A DNA stretch of 64,000 nucleotides from Atherix ibis (GCA_958298945.1 OY282605.1:5231811-5295810), one strand, 5' to 3'; shown: positions 48,416 through 59,725, numbered from the stretch's first letter. Notes: generated by a model from the sequence alone, not told the origin. Numbers and translations are program-made.

Positions 48416-50815
48416 CTTTTATAAAATTAAACTTATTTTATATATATTTTATCTGGCTTTCATCAATAGCACTAAATAGAGCGTCATCGTAACAACAAGC
48501 ACATATTTCCTATGCCCTTTCAGTTGTTGCAAATTACTTATAGGGAAAAAAATTGGATACTTTTCCAATTTTTTCCTCTTCATTCATAGATATAATACCG
48601 GAAAAACAATGTACTGTGTCAATGTATTAGTATGAATTAGTAATTAGTTGAATTTGTTGACACATTTTGTTAATTTTTGGGTAAAGAATGGCTTAAGATC
48701 TTAGTACATGTCTTTATAGAGTGATATTGTTTATATTGTGCCACCTAAAGATTATGCTTAAACGAATGAATAAATGGATGAATAGCAGCGAATAGAGGTG
48801 AATGGATAGCGTCTTATGAGCATTTTCTATGCTCGTATCATGAATATAATGGCAATGGCAAAGGCAAAGAGGGAACATTTAACACTCTATTCTAAGCACT
48901 TAATCCTTTAATTTCAATAGACTCGATTGTAAGCAGTTCTGTGGATGTTGTGGTAGCTGTTTGCTTTCGTTTTGCAAATTTAGGCTTATTTTGGCGAGGT
49001 TTGTATAAGTATGCTTATGAGAATATTTGTGCTTATCAACATAAGGTATGGAAAGGGATGAATTTTGCTACAGAAACTAAAATCGTTGAAGCCTTCCCGC
49101 ACACACACACACACACATTATCTTATACAGCATGTTAAAAGGGGGTTCGATTCAGTAAAGGAAAACAAACTATTATCAGCAAAATATTCATAATTATTAA
49201 ATTTATTATTACCGATAGTAATGCGTGTTGGAAATAAACATGGAATAGGGCAGCATAGAGCAATAACCTTTCGTTTAAGGATTCGATCGATCATCATCGC
49301 CAGTTCTGCATCAACTGTTGACGTATAATCCCTTTTTGTGCGATCTCCTTTCGTCGATGAACCATTTAGAAATGACACACATACTCTGATCATGGCAAAT
49401 GGTTATTATTGTAGTTGAATGTTTGTTTGAATAAACTTTGTAGACATTACGAAAATGGCCGATACGTAAGATTTCTCGTAAGGCATAATGACAATTGAGT
49501 GAACTTGAATTGTTTCACTTTACATACGAGCCTCTTTAACTATATAGACGACAATAACGATGAAAGTACAAACACAAATTATTATTGCTTTAAGAAAATT
49601 TCAACGCTTCGACTAAATTCAGATGTTATCTCTTCGCCATTATAATTTTCTTACTCACAGCTAGGCATATTAGCAGAACTCAAACAAATTTCATCGACTA
49701 ATTTCTAGTTAAGTCTGTTCTCTCGTCAAAGAGTCCTTTACCCTATTTTATAATTTCTCACCCCAGATAATTTTCGAAAATACCAAAGTACCGTCTAGAA
49801 AGTCTTTCATCAACACATCCCAAAAAAGTCATCTCCATATATGAGCATTATCCTTGAATGAATGACTATGTGTACTTATGGAAACGATGATTGTACATAC
49901 GCGGAATATTCCAAAAATTGCTACCAACCAACCAACCATCAGTATGGTATGTACCCCCGTCGTTGTGTAGTGGTATTCAAATATTGGTAAATATTTGAAA
50001 ATTATTATTCTATGAAAATGCTACAAATTAATGAATGTACCACTGAATAAATGATAAACGAATGAAATGAATTTGAATTTGTTGTAAGACATTTAAGTGA
50101 CTACAGAGTGTGTATATCAACTTAAAATTTGATATACTCTCGTACATGATGACTAACAAAACTCAAATTACTGTCATTTCAAAATTTGATACAAATGCAT
50201 GCCATCCCCCAGATGCGTATGGTGGCCACGGATAAGAAGCACATATCGTTTACTGTATCTCATATTATTTTTATTGAAAATACTACTTTTAAATTATTAC
50301 TAAAAACAAAATGCTTTCTTATGAACCATTTAATTTTTATTAATTTTGTCCTTTTTTATGCCTTTTAGCAAACAATAGAGCTATAAAAGGGAAATTGAAG
50401 TGCTTTTTTGTTGTACTTTTTGAATATGTTTTTTTTTTGGGAAGTGAGGGGGGGGCGAAATGATGTACTTTAAAATAAAAACATTTTTTTTTATTATCAT
50501 TATTAGTGGAAGCTTTAAATTTATTATGATTTCTATACCATTTCATATAACATTTTTATCAGAGAATATGAAAAAAGTACTATTGTTATGTATAATAAAA
50601 ATAATCGTATAAAAATAATATCCTATATTGTATAAAATTTAAGTTTATAGCGAACAATTTATGTATGAGTGCATATTTTGTGAATTCGTTTTGATATTCC
50701 ATAGTACCTGTGGATATAAAAATTAAAATAACTCATTTTGTTTATTTTTTAATTTTTACTTCTTTTAATAACGATCTATGAGTATGGTTATAATTTGATA
50801 TAATTTTAATATTGC
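48416..50815. other. unassigned AT-rich spacer
   Basis: No element recognised. Includes an (AC)8 run near 49100 and an 8-G run near 50447. Confidence 0.45.
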
Positions 50816-52098
50816 TACCAGGGGTATAAGCTTAAATCCGCTGTTTGGTCATAGATGGCGTGAGCGAGCGTATTAAGCTACCATGGGAACGCCATAATTT
50901 CTTTTTCATGACTTTGACATCTGTCAATATTAATCAGTGCACATTGTCATCAATTTCGTACAACAACATACATTTTTCCTTTGGTAATCATGTCAAGTTT
51001 TGTGCCAGAAAAAGAGCATATGCGCGAAGCTCTGCTTTTCTGCTTCAATTTGAAGAAATCGGCTGCCGCATTGCATCGAACACTTGTTGAGGCCTATGGT
51101 GACAGTGCTTTATCGGAAACAAGGTGCCGAGATTAGTTTCGTCGGTTCAAAGACGGAAATTTTGACTTGTGGGACAAGAAGCGAAAAAATCAGCCTCGGA
51201 AGGTTGAAGACTATCAATTGCAGGCTCTTGTGGACGAAGAGGATACCCAATCACAAAAAGAGCTCACGGAGCAATTGGGTGTTACTCAACCAGCCATTTC
51301 CATGCGTCTGCGTGCCATGGGAAAGATTGAAAAGATCGGAAAATAGGTTCCGCATGAATTGAACGATAGGCAGATGGAGCGACGCCAAAACATATGCGAA
51401 ATCTTGCTCGCCAGACAAAAAAGAAACTCGTTCCTGCATCGGATTGTGATAGGCGATATAAAAGTGGACATATTTCGAGAATACTAAACGCAAAAAATCG
51501 TTGGTTGATCCCGGCCAACCATCAACATCTTTCCCAAGACCAAATCGCTTCGGACGGAAGACGATGCTGTGCGTTTGGTGGGATCAGCAGGGTATCGTCT
51601 TTTATGAGATGTTGAAACTTGGTGAAACTGTCAATGCCTACCGCTACCACCAACAACTGATCAAATTGCACCGTGCTCTACGTGAAAAAACGACGGATTA
51701 TCAACAAAGACATGACAAGATGATTTTCTCCCACGACAACGCACCATCGCACACGTCAAAAATGGTTCGAAACTACTTGGAGACACTCAACTGGGAGGTG
51801 CTACCCCTTCCTGCTTATTAACCAGACCTGGCCCCTTCCGACTACCACCTGTTTTCGTCGATGGGCCACGCGCTCACTGAGCAGCAGTTCGATTCTTACG
51901 AACACGTCCGAAAATGGCTTCATGAGTGGTTTACCTCGAATTTCTTTGGCGTGGTATCCACAAATTGTCCGAGAGATGGGAAAAATGTGTACTTAGCGAG
52001 GGCAAGTACTTTGAATAATTCTGTTTTTGCTTTCTATGTATAAAAACACATGTGTTTTTTGACTAAAAAACAGCGGATTTAAGCTTATATACCTGGTA
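50816..52098 (+). mobile_element. Mos1-type mariner, family D copy 1
   Basis: Bounded by TA on both sides. Ends CCAGGGGTATAAGCTTAAAT and TTTAAGCTTATATACCTGG are inverted copies of about 28 bp. Length 1.28 kb is full size for a mariner. Copy 2 lies about 10 kb upstream in the same orientation. The transposase frame is separate. Confidence 0.95.
50990..52018 (+). pseudogene. Mos1-type (mauritiana) mariner transposase
   Basis: The start MSSFVPEKEH is the usual start of this subfamily. Helix-turn-helix LKKSAAALHRTLVEAYGD is followed by a TAG at about 51135 where Trp is expected. A second DNA-binding part (TEQLGVTQPAISMRLRAMGK) is followed by a TAG at about 51343, again replacing Trp. FLHRIVIGD holds the first catalytic Asp, with a frameshift nearby. 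FSHDNAPSHTSKMV (second Asp) and LAPSDYHLF (third, 34 residues on) follow, with a TAA at 51819. C-terminal WRGIHKLSERWEKC and KYFE precede TAA at 52016, after a small deletion near 51940. Nearly every domain is present, but at least five lesions make it inactive. Confidence 0.93.
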
Positions 52099-52109
52099 TA
52101 ATTAAAGTG

Positions 52110-54117
52110 TCAGAAAATTATCAAAATCATAAATTAGTTGCTACAAGATAGAGCATTTTGAAAGTATACCGGAAAACTCATAACTCTCTGGACATCAACT
52201 ACGAAACGTCTACCTCCTTAAAATATTTGACGGAATTTTAGCTAAAAAGACAAACATAAAGTTGACCCATGAGCTAGTAATTTAGCTAAAACTCTTATTC
52301 CCCATTTAGAGGGAACCCACAGATTTATTCGAAAGTAAATCAATTACTCCGCTCTCAATGAGTTCAAAACCCGAATATTTAACTATTCCTGGAATAAAAA
52401 ATCTAATTGAGCAACTTTTCGGCAAAAAATCTCCTGACTATTTTAAAACAACTTTCCAAAAAACTTAGACCAGTAAGCCTACTCCTAAAAAATCATAGAC
52501 TAGTAAGCCTACTCCTAATCCTAGCTAAAGTTTTTAAGAAACTATTTCTGAAACGATACTATCCCATACTTGAAGCGTCCAACAAAATTCATGATGACAA
52601 CATCAGTTCGGCTATAGAACAGAACATTCTATTATTGAGCAAACCCATAATATCTGTGACGGCTACAATGAATCCTCCGCTGAGTCTAGAAGGTGTATTT
52701 CTATACATACTACCTGCGTTTGACCGTATCTTTTACCTTATAATACAATCATACCACTCACAACGCTATTTTCAAGTCACCATAAGCCTTGAACTCTCTG
52801 TAGTATCCCTGCCAATAGCTGACGGTCCTCAGGGTAGTATCGTAGAGCCTATTGCTCCGATATATCCACATCGGCTTGTACTTTTACTGATGAATACAGA
52901 CGTACTAATAACTAGTAAAGGCTGTACAACCGAAGAGGTCCTTGTAACACTGTGGAGCAATCCGAGGCTCGTCCGGAGTAAAGCAATGAGTCGAGGAGGA
53001 AGTGACAAAATCGTTGGCTTAATACCACCATCTTATCTCGGCCGTGGATCCGTTGATAAATCGATGACATGGTGATGTTGGCTACTACCTATCCAATGTG
53101 ACCTTCTTGTATTTCGGGTTTACCAACACCGCTTTAAATTAGATTCGAACCCAATATTCCCTTTTTGTGAGGAGATGGTCAGGAGAGCATAGAGCTTGTA
53201 TTCTCTTACTGCACCAGTTTAAATGCAGAACGCTGGCGGACTCCTGACGCTGGAGAATATTGTGGCCTCGATGTTGGGCTCGAAGACGGCTTGGGATGTT
53301 GTCGAAGTCTTTGCAACAAAAGTTCAAAAAAGACTACGTCTGGATGAGCATGAAAGAAAACGAAATTAATAATTCAACAGAGTAGAGATTTCCAGCAATC
53401 TCTGCCCCAAGAGGTAATGCGTGACGATGGTTCGGTGGGAAGAAATAGAAATTTGACCACGTAAGGTGGTTTTAGTGGGTTAAAGTATCGATAATTTTCA
53501 CCTAACTATATATTACAAAAAAAATATATACTTACATCTCACGAAAATCTTTTCACTACCCTCAAGATTTTACAAAGCTCCATCATCAAACTCTACGGAT
53601 GACTCACAAAGTAGAGGACTAAACCTACACAAACTAGAACCCGTATTTAAGACTTCAAATACTCGAAGTGAATAGACGATACAATTTTATACTTAAATTG
53701 TTGGACTCAAGTTCACAGTTTCTATTGTACTCAAACTGATCTGGACTTATGGAAAAGAAGTTTTAACATCTTTAAAAAAAAAATCCCTTGCAAAACTGTG
53801 TATTCACAACAGTTTATATAACGCGACCTCAAAATACCTTTCGTTCGTATACGACCTTCTGGTCGGTATAAAAAGTTTCGTGCTCGTTTACCTTTTTTAT
53901 TCAAGTGGCATTATGAGAGCTGTAATCCTCGAAAATCGTCCCCATAAACAGTCCTCCCTCCTTGAAATGGCAATGCCTAAGAGACTTATTAAGTCCAGTC
54001 GCATGAATTGGAGTATCATCGATGAGAGTTTACTCCTCTTCCATATTCCTAGTCATTGTTAAGCAATTTTAAACAATAAATCTTCTTGTTACTTTTACTT
54101 ATTGCAAATATTTAGTA
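52110..54117 (+). mobile_element. Jockey-type LINE, interrupted
   Basis: Text of a Jockey-like polymerase: RPVSLLLILAKVFKKLFLKRYYPILEAS (a 27-bp tandem duplication, CAGTAAGCCTACTCCTAA, sits here), EHSIIEQTHNICD, HSQRYFQVTISLELS and ADGPQGSIVEPI. After the foreign block at 52.9-53.5 kb, C-terminal Jockey text resumes: NFILKLLDSSSQFLLYSN, IWTYGKEVLTSLKKKS and PQNTFRSYT. All frames are broken. This is the plan of Jockey ORF2 with the middle of the RT replaced. Confidence 0.75.
52900..53490 (+). mobile_element. R1-type LINE 3' tail nested in Jockey
   Basis: GC-richer block. Text includes VFRVYQHRFKLDSNPIFPF (a cysteine-poor relic of the C-terminal knuckle), VFSYCTSLNAERW, then GLLTLENIVASMLGSKTAWDVV and EVFATKVQKRLRLDEHERKR. 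This order is typical of the C terminus of R1/LOA-group reverse transcriptases, from knowledge of those families. A TAGTGGGTTAAAG-like 3' UTR follows. The Jockey polymerase text stops before and resumes after it. Confidence 0.65.
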
Positions 54118-54780
54118 TACGATGTGGGGCAGAAAAGTAATGAGCCTGAGAATAGCGGTCCCACTTATGCATAGTAAAATTTGCAGGAAATATCTGATCC
54201 GGTAACAACGCGACCATACAAATCGAGATAAGTAATGTTGTGCTTTTGAAGTGCGTTTACAAGCATTTGTTGATAGTCGAGAAGCACTGTAAGACGAAAC
54301 TCGCTCAGCAAGGCCTTCAACATAGAAAACTTATAAAAATGTAAAAAGAATGAATTCTCTTATGAGGCCAGAACGTCGGCTACCATTGAAGTTGATGAGT
54401 AGTCCTTTAAAGGATCAGAAAAAGAATGTTCGCATCAAATTGGCATTGCAGATACTTCGACGCCCTATCACAACAAGCCCGTTGTCAAGCGGATAACTTC
54501 CACAAAAAAATTATTTTTTGCTCTTCAAGATCAAAAAATATTTTTGTGATTTTTTTTTGTTCCCAATGTTCGAAAAATACCTTAAAGGACATTATTTTAT
54601 AACTATCGATATCATTCAAAAGGAGTGTAACCGAAAAGTTGAAGGCGATTCCATTTAAACCCTTTCAAGGGAACTACTGTAAAAGAGACAAAACCGACGT
54701 ATAGAAATAAATTTAAATTTTTGCAAATATAAATAAATCGGTCTTATTACTTTCATGCTTGATTTCGTAAATAAGCTCAG
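54118..54780 (+). mobile_element. mariner family F, copy 1 (deleted)
   Basis: Left end near 54129 reads GCAGAAAAGTAATGAG and the right end near 54745 reads CTTATTACTTTCATGC, an inverted copy with three differences. Only C-terminal transposase text remains: FFLFPMFEKYLKGHYF, then IQKECNRKVEGD. An earlier block (NVRIKLALQILRRPI) is not recognised. No catalytic Asp block is intact. Copies 2 and 3 lie at 58.9 and 28.3 kb. Confidence 0.72.
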
Positions 54781-57635
54781 TACAATTTAGTAAAAGCAAG
54801 TAAAAGCAATAATTTATTCTGTCTTATTTAAATTTTTTTTTCTTAAAGCATTAAAAATATTAGTAATAAAATTGATTGTGAAATAAATTTTAAAAAACAA
54901 AAGCTTAAAATTATTTGTAAAAAAAATCTGCTTCGAAATAATTCAACTCATTCCAATGTGTATACGAAAAATTTGCCTTATAAAACAGGAAATAAATATA
55001 GCCAAGTCAAGCCTAATAGCAAAGCATCTAAACTTTAATATTCGAATAGTTTGCATATGAAAATGGATTTTCCTTGGAAAATTCTTATTACCAAAAAGTT
55101 TCAAATCATAAAAATAAACCCGAAAATCTTGTAAAAATATTATAAATTTTTATCATAAAGAAAAATAATTTCCCAAACTCATAAATAACAAAATACATAC
55201 TAAAGAGTGCATAGACATTCAATTACATTTCATACCTGCCTATGCAAAAAAAAAAAATAAAAAAAAAATACGAAATTCATGATTGGTACCTAAAGGATTG
55301 ATACCATAAACTGTGAGTAATAGTGAAGTTTTTGAATCGAACTCTTTCGTTTTGCGGATAAATAACGTTCCAAAATGACTTATTATACTTACTTAGGCGT
55401 CTTCATGTTCTTTACTTAAGAAATATGTACAAATATATCGTATGCTTTTTTACTTTAAGGTTTATGTTATGAATAGCAACAGCAAATTCAATGGCTGAAA
55501 GCTTCTCAAAGTCCTCTTTTCTTTCCTTATGGCTTTACTCAATATTCATTATACGTTTAAGCACAGCGGCGAATACTTTTTGCGTCTTTGATAAAAATCT
55601 CGATATTTTTTCTGTTGCCATTTACCACGAATCTTTTCTCTTTTACTATTTTCTATATTAACTATTTTGACAAAGCCAACATCTGAGATTTCACCAGAAT
55701 CTATTGAACTTCTATAAGGATATACTGTCATAGTTGATTCCGTATCTAAAATACTATCGACCCGAGATCAGAACGACTATTTCCAGTCAGACAACAACAA
55801 AAATTTATACTATTTTTACCAGTACAACTACTACTATTTACTACTTTCACTTACACTTGCACAACTACTTTTTTCTATCATACTCTCACAGATATCGATG
55901 ATGTCCTCATTCGAAAGAAAGGAGAATAGCAACAAAATTATTTGCCAACTTTTATTCATTTTGGGAGAATCTAATTCGAGGGCATAACAGGTGGTTTATT
56001 GCCTTCGTTCCGCCAGCTTGAAAGAATATCCTTGTCGTGTTCGTTCGACTTATCGATTGAAAGATTAGAACTTTCCTTGAATATCTGGCAGCTACTCTGT
56101 CTGATTAACGTGCTATACGTAGCTAAGAGTCGTCATCTGCAATAGTTTATAGCATCAATAGCTGCTGAGACTGCTACTTTCGCATTGATAAGTAAGTAGT
56201 TGGACAGAAGAATGAAAATACACGTCTTTGTTGGTGTCCGGATTATTTTGGTGGGTTATATTGTACCTTCACAGATGTGGGTGGTTTTTTTTTTCTTAGT
56301 TATATTTGGATCATATCATGGAGGTAAGACCTACCCTATTAGATGGAAGGTAGAAGCTTTAATACGTGCCTGTGCTCAAAGGTATTCTGTTATACAATAA
56401 CCAGGATTATTTCATCGTGCACGGGTTAGGTATGTATTGAAGTATCGAAAAATATCAACTAAACATAACACCAAATAACAGCACTAGAACAATGGCTTGA
56501 TATTAAGATAGGGAATACGACAACTGATAGGAACAACATTTATTTTAGATCGGCGATAGACAATTGACCCGATGAAAAGAAAAAAAATTACATAATCAAT
56601 AGCAACATCTACGAATAGTTCCCCACACCACAATTCTCTGAGTAGGAAGTTGACATTCCGAAGACTCTGATACAGAAGGATAAACTATATACAGTCTCCC
56701 CAGATGATTTCTGTACATCGTTGAACAAAAAGAAATCGGTAAAGTGTCCAAAAAGGACGCACAATACTCATTGGCACCTTTTTGGACTGATTCTCAACAT
56801 TATAGTTTCTTGTCCATTCTGGGTTACAGCTACAAATATGTTGTCCCCAATATTATTCGTGGATACACATAAATTTGTTCAATTTGTCTACCGAACATAT
56901 TAAAATCGACCATATTTTATTTGGTGACAATTTCTGGATTATATTATTGATTTTCTTCCTACAATACAATATATTCTCTTCTTATTTTCGTATCTCTCTT
57001 CTCCATATCATTGGCCTAATATCAATTTCATTTATCGAAAATCAATAAGGATACATACGAATATATTTCCTGTAAACATGTATATGAATAAGGTATTATT
57101 AGGTTACTGAATTTTTTTTTTTTTTTTTTTGAATTTTGTACCGAATTGTTGAGTTTTTATCTTTTTAAGCTAGCACCTGTAACGAAATGTATATTTATTT
57201 AACGAGCTATGCAATAAGGACTGTTTTTACAAATATATTAGATGGCTGTGTTTTGTTTTTATTCTGAAAATATATCTAGAATTACTTAAAGCATATATTA
57301 TTGATATCCATGATTTTATTTTTCAGAAAATTATAATAATAATATTGAAATTTTGATAACATTTATCTGCTTGTAAACAAAAATGATTGGACATTTTTAT
57401 TCATAATTTTGGTTTTTTTTTAAATGAAAATATTGTGATAACTGAGAAAATAATCAATTTCGCTGTTATTTTTTCAAGTTTATGGTACTTAAGAAAATAA
57501 GGGTGTAGTAAAGTTTTTATTTAGTTTTTTTTTTTTAAAATGAACACTTTAGAAAAATATGACCTAATGACATTTTTAGTATATTTATTTATTTTTATTT
57601 TTAAATTCCAAATTTAATTCCGATTTCTAAAAAAA
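54781..57635. other. unassigned, with two weak exon candidates
   Basis: No transposon recognised. A minus-strand 60-codon stretch at 55549-55731 (basic, RGKWQQKKYRDFYQRRKK) and the plus-strand stretch at 56212-56333 are the only protein-like parts. T run of 18 near 57113. Confidence 0.4.
56212..56333 (+). CDS. possible first exon with signal-peptide-like start
   Basis: ATG at 56212 opens a reading frame starting MKIHVFVGVRIILVGYIV and continuing through FFFLVIFGSYHG. It is a short basic start followed by a long hydrophobic stretch, as in a secreted or single-pass membrane protein. At 56333 the text ATGGAG/GTAAGA is a strong consensus 5' splice donor. The frame stays open only to 56400 beyond it. 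I do not recognise a family and no second exon was found; chance is quite possible in AT-rich sequence. Confidence 0.2.
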
Positions 57636-57755
57636 GCCTGCGACTGTGCCGTCCTGCATCCACCGGTTCTCGTCCGATCACCGAAGTTAAGCAGGACTGG
57701 GCGTGGTTAGTACTTGGATGGTGGACCGCTTGGGAACACCGCGTGCCACAGGTTT
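57636..57755 (+). rRNA. 5S rRNA-like sequence (retroelement head)
   Basis: Exactly 120 nt, the length of a 5S rRNA. CGGTTCTCGTCCGATCACCG (loop B/C region), AAGTTAAGCAG, GGTTAGTACTTGGATGG and GACCGCTTGGGAACACCGCG match the conserved 5S core almost perfectly. The terminal stem differs from the usual animal sequence but still pairs (CCTG with CAGG), as if the change were compensated. It stands alone rather than in a 5S array and runs straight into retroelement sequence, so it is best read as a 5S-derived promoter module, not a working rRNA gene. Confidence 0.88.
57685..57732 (+). promoter_or_regulatory. 5S-type internal pol III control region
   Basis: Counting from the 5S start, box A (AGTTAAGCAGGACTG, +50 to +64), the intermediate element (GTGG region, about +67) and box C (ACTTGGATGGTGGACCGC, about +77 to +94) are all recognisable. 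In 5S genes this region binds TFIIIA. Inference: it would let the element start its own transcript at base one. Confidence 0.7.
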
Positions 57756-57794
57756 AACCGTGTGTGTGCCGACCGAATCACCGTGTGTGTGTCG

Positions 57795-57840
57795 ACCGAC
57801 TCACACTCGGTAGGTAGCGGGTTCGATTCCCGCTGCCGCC
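57795..57840 (+). tRNA. tRNA-like 3' half (anticodon arm and T arm)
   Basis: ACCGA/TCGGT forms a 5-bp stem around a 7-nt loop CTCACAC with T at the position before the anticodon; the anticodon would read CAC (Val type). A 5-nt variable loop (AGGTA) follows, then a perfect 5-bp T arm GCGGG/CCCGC with loop TTCGATT, then TGCCGCC as a would-be acceptor strand. The box B consensus GGTTCGATTCC is intact. No matching acceptor 5' strand or D arm was found upstream, so it is a half or a heavily rearranged tRNA, not a gene. Confidence 0.72.
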
Positions 57841-58056
57841 TATCGGCATGGTGCCGGAGTTAGAGGCCGACTACAAGCCTTATATGTAGTCCGTAGGGTC
57901 CCCCAACGTCACTGGAGGTTACTTCGCTGGCCTGATAAGCCGCAAGCTATAAAAACCACCTTATCAAGAAACAGCACAAGAAGAATCAACCTTACCGTAC
58001 CTCAGGCAAAAAACTCATCTGGTTTTCATCGAACAGCCCGAATAGGTACCTGGAAC

Positions 58057-58482
58057 GTGCGGGACTCTCTCCCAAAAACTTCTCGACTGGCTTCTCTCCC
58101 AAAAACGCTTACAACCTCGACATCCTGGGAATCTCCGAGACAAGGTGGAAACATCAAGGGAGCCCTCACAACGCAGACGGGTGGAACACTTCATCTACAG
58201 CGGCAACGACAGCGGCCACCACTGTGGAGTCGGATTGATCCTATCGGCCAACGCAAAAAGAGATCTCTCATGGGCTACAAACCGGTCTCCGACCGCCTTC
58301 TGACAGCCAGGCTCCACTCGAAGTTCCGAAACATCACCCTCGTGCAGTGCTATGCCCCTACCAAAGTTATAGATGATGACGCCAACAAAAAAGAAGCCTT
58401 CTACCACCAACTAGAGACGTGTATTCTCTGTGCCGCTATATGCTCCATAGGAGCGACTGTGTCTCATGACTATGTGTTATAA
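58057..58482 (+). pseudogene. RTE-type LINE endonuclease fragment
   Basis: The open frame runs 141 codons, but only part matches. Just upstream in the same frame it reads IGTWNVR, the usual start of an RTE-type AP-like endonuclease. Then the frame slips: ILGISETRWK and HHCGVGLILSANAKRD lie in other frames. It returns for MGYKPVSDRLLTARLHSKF, LVQCYAPTKV and EAFYHQLE. These are conserved blocks of the endonuclease that nicks target DNA to prime reverse transcription. After YHQLE the sequence jumps to the LINE 3' end (CSIGATVSHDYVL). The catalytic Glu and Asn regions are partly present but out of frame. Confidence 0.78.
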
Positions 58483-58528
58483 TGTATATTGTAGAAATCA
58501 AACCTGTCTAATCAAAAAAAAAAAAAAA

Positions 58529-58919
58529 CCAATTTTACTACACTCTCTAGAGTATATTTTTCGATTTTTTAAAATTCTCAGAAAATAATAACAAAACAGA
58601 TAAAATAGAAATTAAAAATAATACAAGTTTTTAGATAATTCCCAGATTTTCGCAGAACTTTTTATTAGTAAACTTTTTATAACCAAAAAAAAAAAATAGT
58701 AGAACAATATTCATAGAAATCTTATCAATAATTCGAATTTAATCATTTAAAATATATTTTTTTGTACACGAGATATAGTAGAAAAGTGATAAGATTCATG
58801 TAGCCTTCCTCTCCTGGATATGCAATTGAAGTTTCAACATTTTCCGGTTACTTGGCGACCCTATAGTACGTGATAAGTGAAGGAGTAGCATCCATGTGCC
58901 ATAAAATGTTTGGTTAAGA
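58529..58919. other. AT-rich spacer
   Basis: A-rich sequence downstream of the poly(A) tail, no feature recognised. Confidence 0.5.
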
Positions 58920-59725
58920 TTAGTAAGTATTGCTTACAAAAAGTTGCAACGAGCCTCTGGGGAACATTTCTTATCAAGAGTACAAGTTTATAGGTGGAGG
59001 TAAGCACGGAAACGTACCTTCAACACTGGAAACTGATGAAAATGTGGAGCAATTTATGTGGAAGCAGTTAAGTGGCTAGTTAAAATTGAAATATTTTACT
59101 TTTAATCAGATTTCGAGTCACGATTTAGGTAAGAGGGAGGTGTGTGCCAAGATGGTGCCAAAAAGCTTCACGATTGAACAGAAAGACAATCGGAAGTACA
59201 TATACTCGTATGTGTGCCTTGACCGTCTCGACAAATCACCTCGACCAAAGTAATTTCGAATACATTAAGTCCATGCGCATTTATTTTATGATAAAAGCTT
59301 CAAAAAAATCAAAAGATTCAACCAAATTTTCTTTAAAAAAAAGGTCCTAGAAAGGATCATAAAAATAGTTTTTCGGTGACACGATGATCTCTATGAACGA
59401 TTTTTTGACAGTAAAAAGATACTCCTGTGGTTCCGTTGACCCGCTCCCCCCCCCCCCCTCTTCTTTGTTTGGTTAAAGTCTGTGTGACTTTTATTGTTAG
59501 CACTAAATCAAAAACGACTTAAAAGCTTTTTATTTTTGCACTGTTAATAATATCCAAAGAAGTGTAACGGAGGAGCTGTAGGAGATTCCAGTTAAACCCT
59601 TCCAGCACTGATACGAAAATGGGAAACAACGTCTCCACTGATGTGTACGTGACTATAGAAACTACTTAGAAAGAAAAAATTTCAATAAAATACTTTTAAA
59701 AAAATTATTCTCACTACTTTTCTGC
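58920..59725 (+). mobile_element. mariner family F, copy 2 (deleted)
   Basis: AYKKLQRASGEHFLSRVQVYRW (helix-turn-helix) is followed by SHDLGKREVCAKMVPKSFTI and EQKDNRKYI, all typical of mariner, then by unplaced text. The C-terminal half resumes at about 59490 with LKSFYFCTVNNIQ and ELQEIPVKPFQH. The right end TCACTACTTTTCTGC (59710-59724) is the inverse of the left end of copy 1. Both catalytic middle blocks are deleted. A 13-C run sits at about 59447. Confidence 0.75.

Larger units (their letters stand above)
57636..58528 (+). mobile_element. 5S/tRNA-headed RTE-type LINE, internally deleted
   Basis: Order on the plus strand: 5S rRNA-like head (57636-57755), a spacer holding two copies of ACCGTGTGTGTG, a tRNA-like arm pair (57795-57840), about 190 bp of leader, an apurinic-type endonuclease fragment (58040-58430), then a short LINE 3' tail (CATGACTATGTGTTATAATG) ending in a 14-A run. 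The polymerase is missing between the endonuclease and the tail. Both termini are kept, so this is a non-autonomous, SINE-like derivative. No clear target-site duplication was seen. GC is much higher than in the flanks. Confidence 0.85.

Noticed and set aside
57636..57755. Functional 5S rRNA gene
   Set aside because: Single copy, no array, no T-run terminator directly after it, altered terminal stem, and fused to retroelement sequence.
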